A program made the position numbers and the translations under genes. Shown here one piece after another: positions 62,201 to 64,000 of a stretch of 64,000 nt of DNA (position 1 is its first letter; each line of letters begins with the position of its first letter). This DNA is from Chroococcidiopsis thermalis PCC 7203 (GTDB lineage Bacteria > Cyanobacteriota > Cyanobacteriia > Cyanobacteriales > Chroococcidiopsidaceae): positions 1,166,336 through 1,230,335 of the forward strand of contig NC_019695.1 of NCBI RefSeq assembly GCF_000317125.1, in the 5' to 3' direction. A model generated the notes under the pieces. That model did no database searches. It was not told the origin of the DNA and saw nothing but the letters and a program-made list of their open reading frames with translations.

Positions 62201-63907
62201 TTACTCCACTACATTTACTTTAATTTCACCATCTAATTTGATAAACTGCTTACCTACAGGCTCGTATACCCAAGCTTGTATTACGGTTTCTCCAGGTGGT
62301 AACGACTCGAATGAAATATTAGCTGACCATTCTACTTTATTAAATTGAATCGAGTTAGGAGTTGTGTCAACGATCGGACTATTTGGGTTTACAAGCGCAT
62401 CGGCAAAAAATGATTTACGATCGCCATAGGAAAACAATACTATATTTGGAATTTCCTGACTGTCTGGTAAGCTAGCCCAGCCTGCTACATCCAAAGTTCC
62501 ATTTCTGCTAACAGTAATGAGGGTTCCTTCTGTAGGGGGAGAGTCTAAGTGACCATAGTTCTTGGCTGGCTCAGTAATAAAGGATACATCTTTCGGAAAC
62601 TTTCTAAAACCTATTTCCTCCAGAATTCCTGATAGCTTTCTTAGCTGACTAGTAAGAGGTGGTGGAAGAATAGTTTTTTCTAAACAGCTATGTTCTAAAT
62701 TATTTATGAATTTTATTAACTCTAAGCAAGTTTCACCAGCAAGTCTTTGTTGGTGAAGAGCTATTGTCGGGGGAATCCGGTTAATAGAATTCATGAAAAT
62801 AAACCCTATGAAAATACTAGTAATAAAGACATTTCTTGAAAAAGATAGCCGCCAAAGATGAGCAACAGCAACAACTAATAATATTGAGCAAGTTGTATAT
62901 CTTGACGACATAGATTCTCCATAACCTAAACGACCTAATGTGGTTATAAGAGCGAAAAGTATGGCAAATAAGCCTATTGATACCCAAGGTGCTATCTCTA
63001 AACTAAAATTAAATTTTGATTTATACTTTACAAAATAAAATATTAGTAAGAAAAAAGTTGAGAAAAGTATAGCCCCTAAAGTTTTTACAATAAGGGGAAT
63101 ATTAGCATGATATACAATAGGCGCTCCCAGAAGAGTAAAAAAGTAGTATAAAGTACCAAGTGGGTGTTTCAGAAAAAGAAGCGTATCGGGGTGGTAACTT
63201 GGTTTTTGATAACCTATAAAATAAATAGTAAAAGTTCCGATTAAAAGTAAAATCCAGACTGTGATTCTTATTGTTTTTTGCCTATAACTACCCTTAATAG
63301 AAGCTATTGATGGCATTACAGCTAGCCAAGTTAGCAATCCATGCGCTGCAGAGAAGCTAGCTATAAAACAAGGTATTGCTGCTAAATAAAGCCTTTTAGG
63401 AAAATTATTAGATGAAGCAATAATTAAAACAGCTACTGCCAAACAAGCATTAATTAAGAACCATAGTAATTGATAACCCCATAACCAGTTTTCGTACTGG
63501 ATTATGGAGAACAATAAAATACAGGTTAAGAAATTTGTTAAGTGTTTTGAATTGCTAAAATTATTTCTGCCTTCTAGTAGGGAAAGTTTATATAGCAGTA
63601 AAAATGTCATGCCTACTAAAAATACGCTAAAATATAATTCATATTTAATGTTCCAGTTTGATATTAAAGCCAAACCAACAAATATAAGCTTTGGAAAAAA
63701 TGTTCTATGTTCGTTGTGTTGAGCAAAAAAATCTTCAAAATCTGCTTTTCCTGTTAAAACTTTTTCAAACAGGCTAACTAAATCCCATTGATCTCCTAAG
63801 GGAGCATTGACACTAAAAAAAGCTATAAAACATAGAGTAACTGTAGGTGGAATGAGAAAAATTGTTGCTAATGGTGGCTTGAATTTAGAAATGGTAGTTT
63901 TATACAT
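62201..63907 (-). CDS. Polytopic membrane protein with C-terminal beta-rich domain
   Basis: 568 residues. GDQWDLVSLFEKVLTGKADFEDFFAQHNEHR leads into about ten hydrophobic helices, and the last ~110 residues (GTLDVAGWASLPDSQEIPNIVLFSYGD ... EIKVNVVE) look like an extracytoplasmic beta-sandwich. No named family recognised; the layout is that of sugar- or lipid-linked glycosyltransferases or polymer-surface proteins. It is AT-rich like its neighbour (28 bp apart) and they probably form one transcription unit. Confidence 0.6.
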   Translation of the reverse strand: MYKTTISKFKPPLATIFLIPPTVTLCFIAFFSVNAPLGDQWDLVSLFEKVLTGKADFEDFFAQHNEHRTFFPKLIFVGLALISNWNIKYELYFSVFLVGMTFLLLYKLSLLEGRNNFSNSKHLTNFLTCILLFSIIQYENWLWGYQLLWFLINACLAVAVLIIASSNNFPKRLYLAAIPCFIASFSAAHGLLTWLAVMPSIASIKGSYRQKTIRITVWILLLIGTFTIYFIGYQKPSYHPDTLLFLKHPLGTLYYFFTLLGAPIVYHANIPLIVKTLGAILFSTFFLLIFYFVKYKSKFNFSLEIAPWVSIGLFAILFALITTLGRLGYGESMSSRYTTCSILLVVAVAHLWRLSFSRNVFITSIFIGFIFMNSINRIPPTIALHQQRLAGETCLELIKFINNLEHSCLEKTILPPPLTSQLRKLSGILEEIGFRKFPKDVSFITEPAKNYGHLDSPPTEGTLITVSRNGTLDVAGWASLPDSQEIPNIVLFSYGDRKSFFADALVNPNSPIVDTTPNSIQFNKVEWSANISFESLPPGETVIQAWVYEPVGKQFIKLDGEIKVNVVE

Positions 63908-64000
63908 TAAAGTTTATTTTTTGTGTAATAAACAAGGTATTTTAATAATAGAAATTTACTATCAATAGCCTTCTTATTGCTGGTGTTACAACTAATCCTT
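63908..64000. other. Upstream end of the membrane-protein unit
   Basis: 93 bp of AT-rich DNA before the window edge, upstream of the 568-residue gene. It should contain its ribosome binding site and promoter. Nothing else seen. Confidence 0.3.

Overview
The window is cyanobacterial chromosome. It carries photosystem II subunits, a phycocyanobilin lyase (cpcT), the 8-vinyl reductase bciB, psb30, cyanophycin genes and helical carotenoid proteins. GCGATCGC octamers (HIP1) and tandem heptanucleotide repeats are everywhere. A psbD-psbC-psbB-psbH block of divergent sequence at the left edge is the hallmark of a far-red-light photoacclimation (FaRLiP) cluster. That suggests a Chroococcidiopsis-like or other FaRLiP-capable cyanobacterium; the genus is inference.

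Layout. 1-4.76 kb: right end of the FaRLiP PSII block (D2 C-terminus, CP43, CP47, PsbH) with two unlisted one-helix small ORFs, closed by a terminator. 4.8-15.2 kb: AraC regulator, lepB, a PDATT-repeat secreted protein, a Ser/Thr kinase, a DUF4383 protein, a PLD/cardiolipin-synthase-like enzyme, two tandem helical carotenoid proteins, a carotenoid oxygenase and a GIY-YIG protein. 15.5-23.6 kb: an integrative element in tRNA-Cys, bounded by 45-bp copies of the tRNA 3' half exactly 8,000 bp apart. It encodes a tyrosine integrase, a HTH protein, a CopG-like protein, a TOPRIM/SF3-helicase replication protein and several unknown proteins, and it has a 12-bp iteron array whose inverse copies lie inside the replication gene. 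This is the best candidate for an undescribed system here.

23.7-47 kb: cpcT, a TPR protein, an SDR, a cyanophycin locus (a CphA2-type synthetase lacking the Mur-ligase P-loop, then cphB; an isoaspartyl peptidase lies 11 kb on), a baeRF protein, an acyl-CoA dehydrogenase/PIG-L deacetylase/methyltransferase triad, a radical SAM protein, a cytochrome P450, glmU and a metal P-type ATPase. 47-52 kb: a TetR-devB-devC-devA exporter locus interrupted by a DUF2834 gene and an amber-mutated four-helix-bundle gene. 52-59 kb: pgk, usp, rbgA, psb30, a YkgJ cysteine-cluster protein, a split GDT1/UPF0016 transporter pair and bciB. 58-60 kb: an IS701-type transposase remnant and a VapBC-like pair. 60-64 kb: two AT-rich genes for large polytopic membrane proteins.

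A second theme is repeat DNA. At least five dispersed families (heptamers, a 63-70 bp MITE-like element, three palindromes) lie between genes. Several copies sit in frame inside genes (P450, PIG-L deacetylase, P-type ATPase), and heptamers often touch start codons.

All calls come from reading the sequence and from family knowledge; no database search was run.
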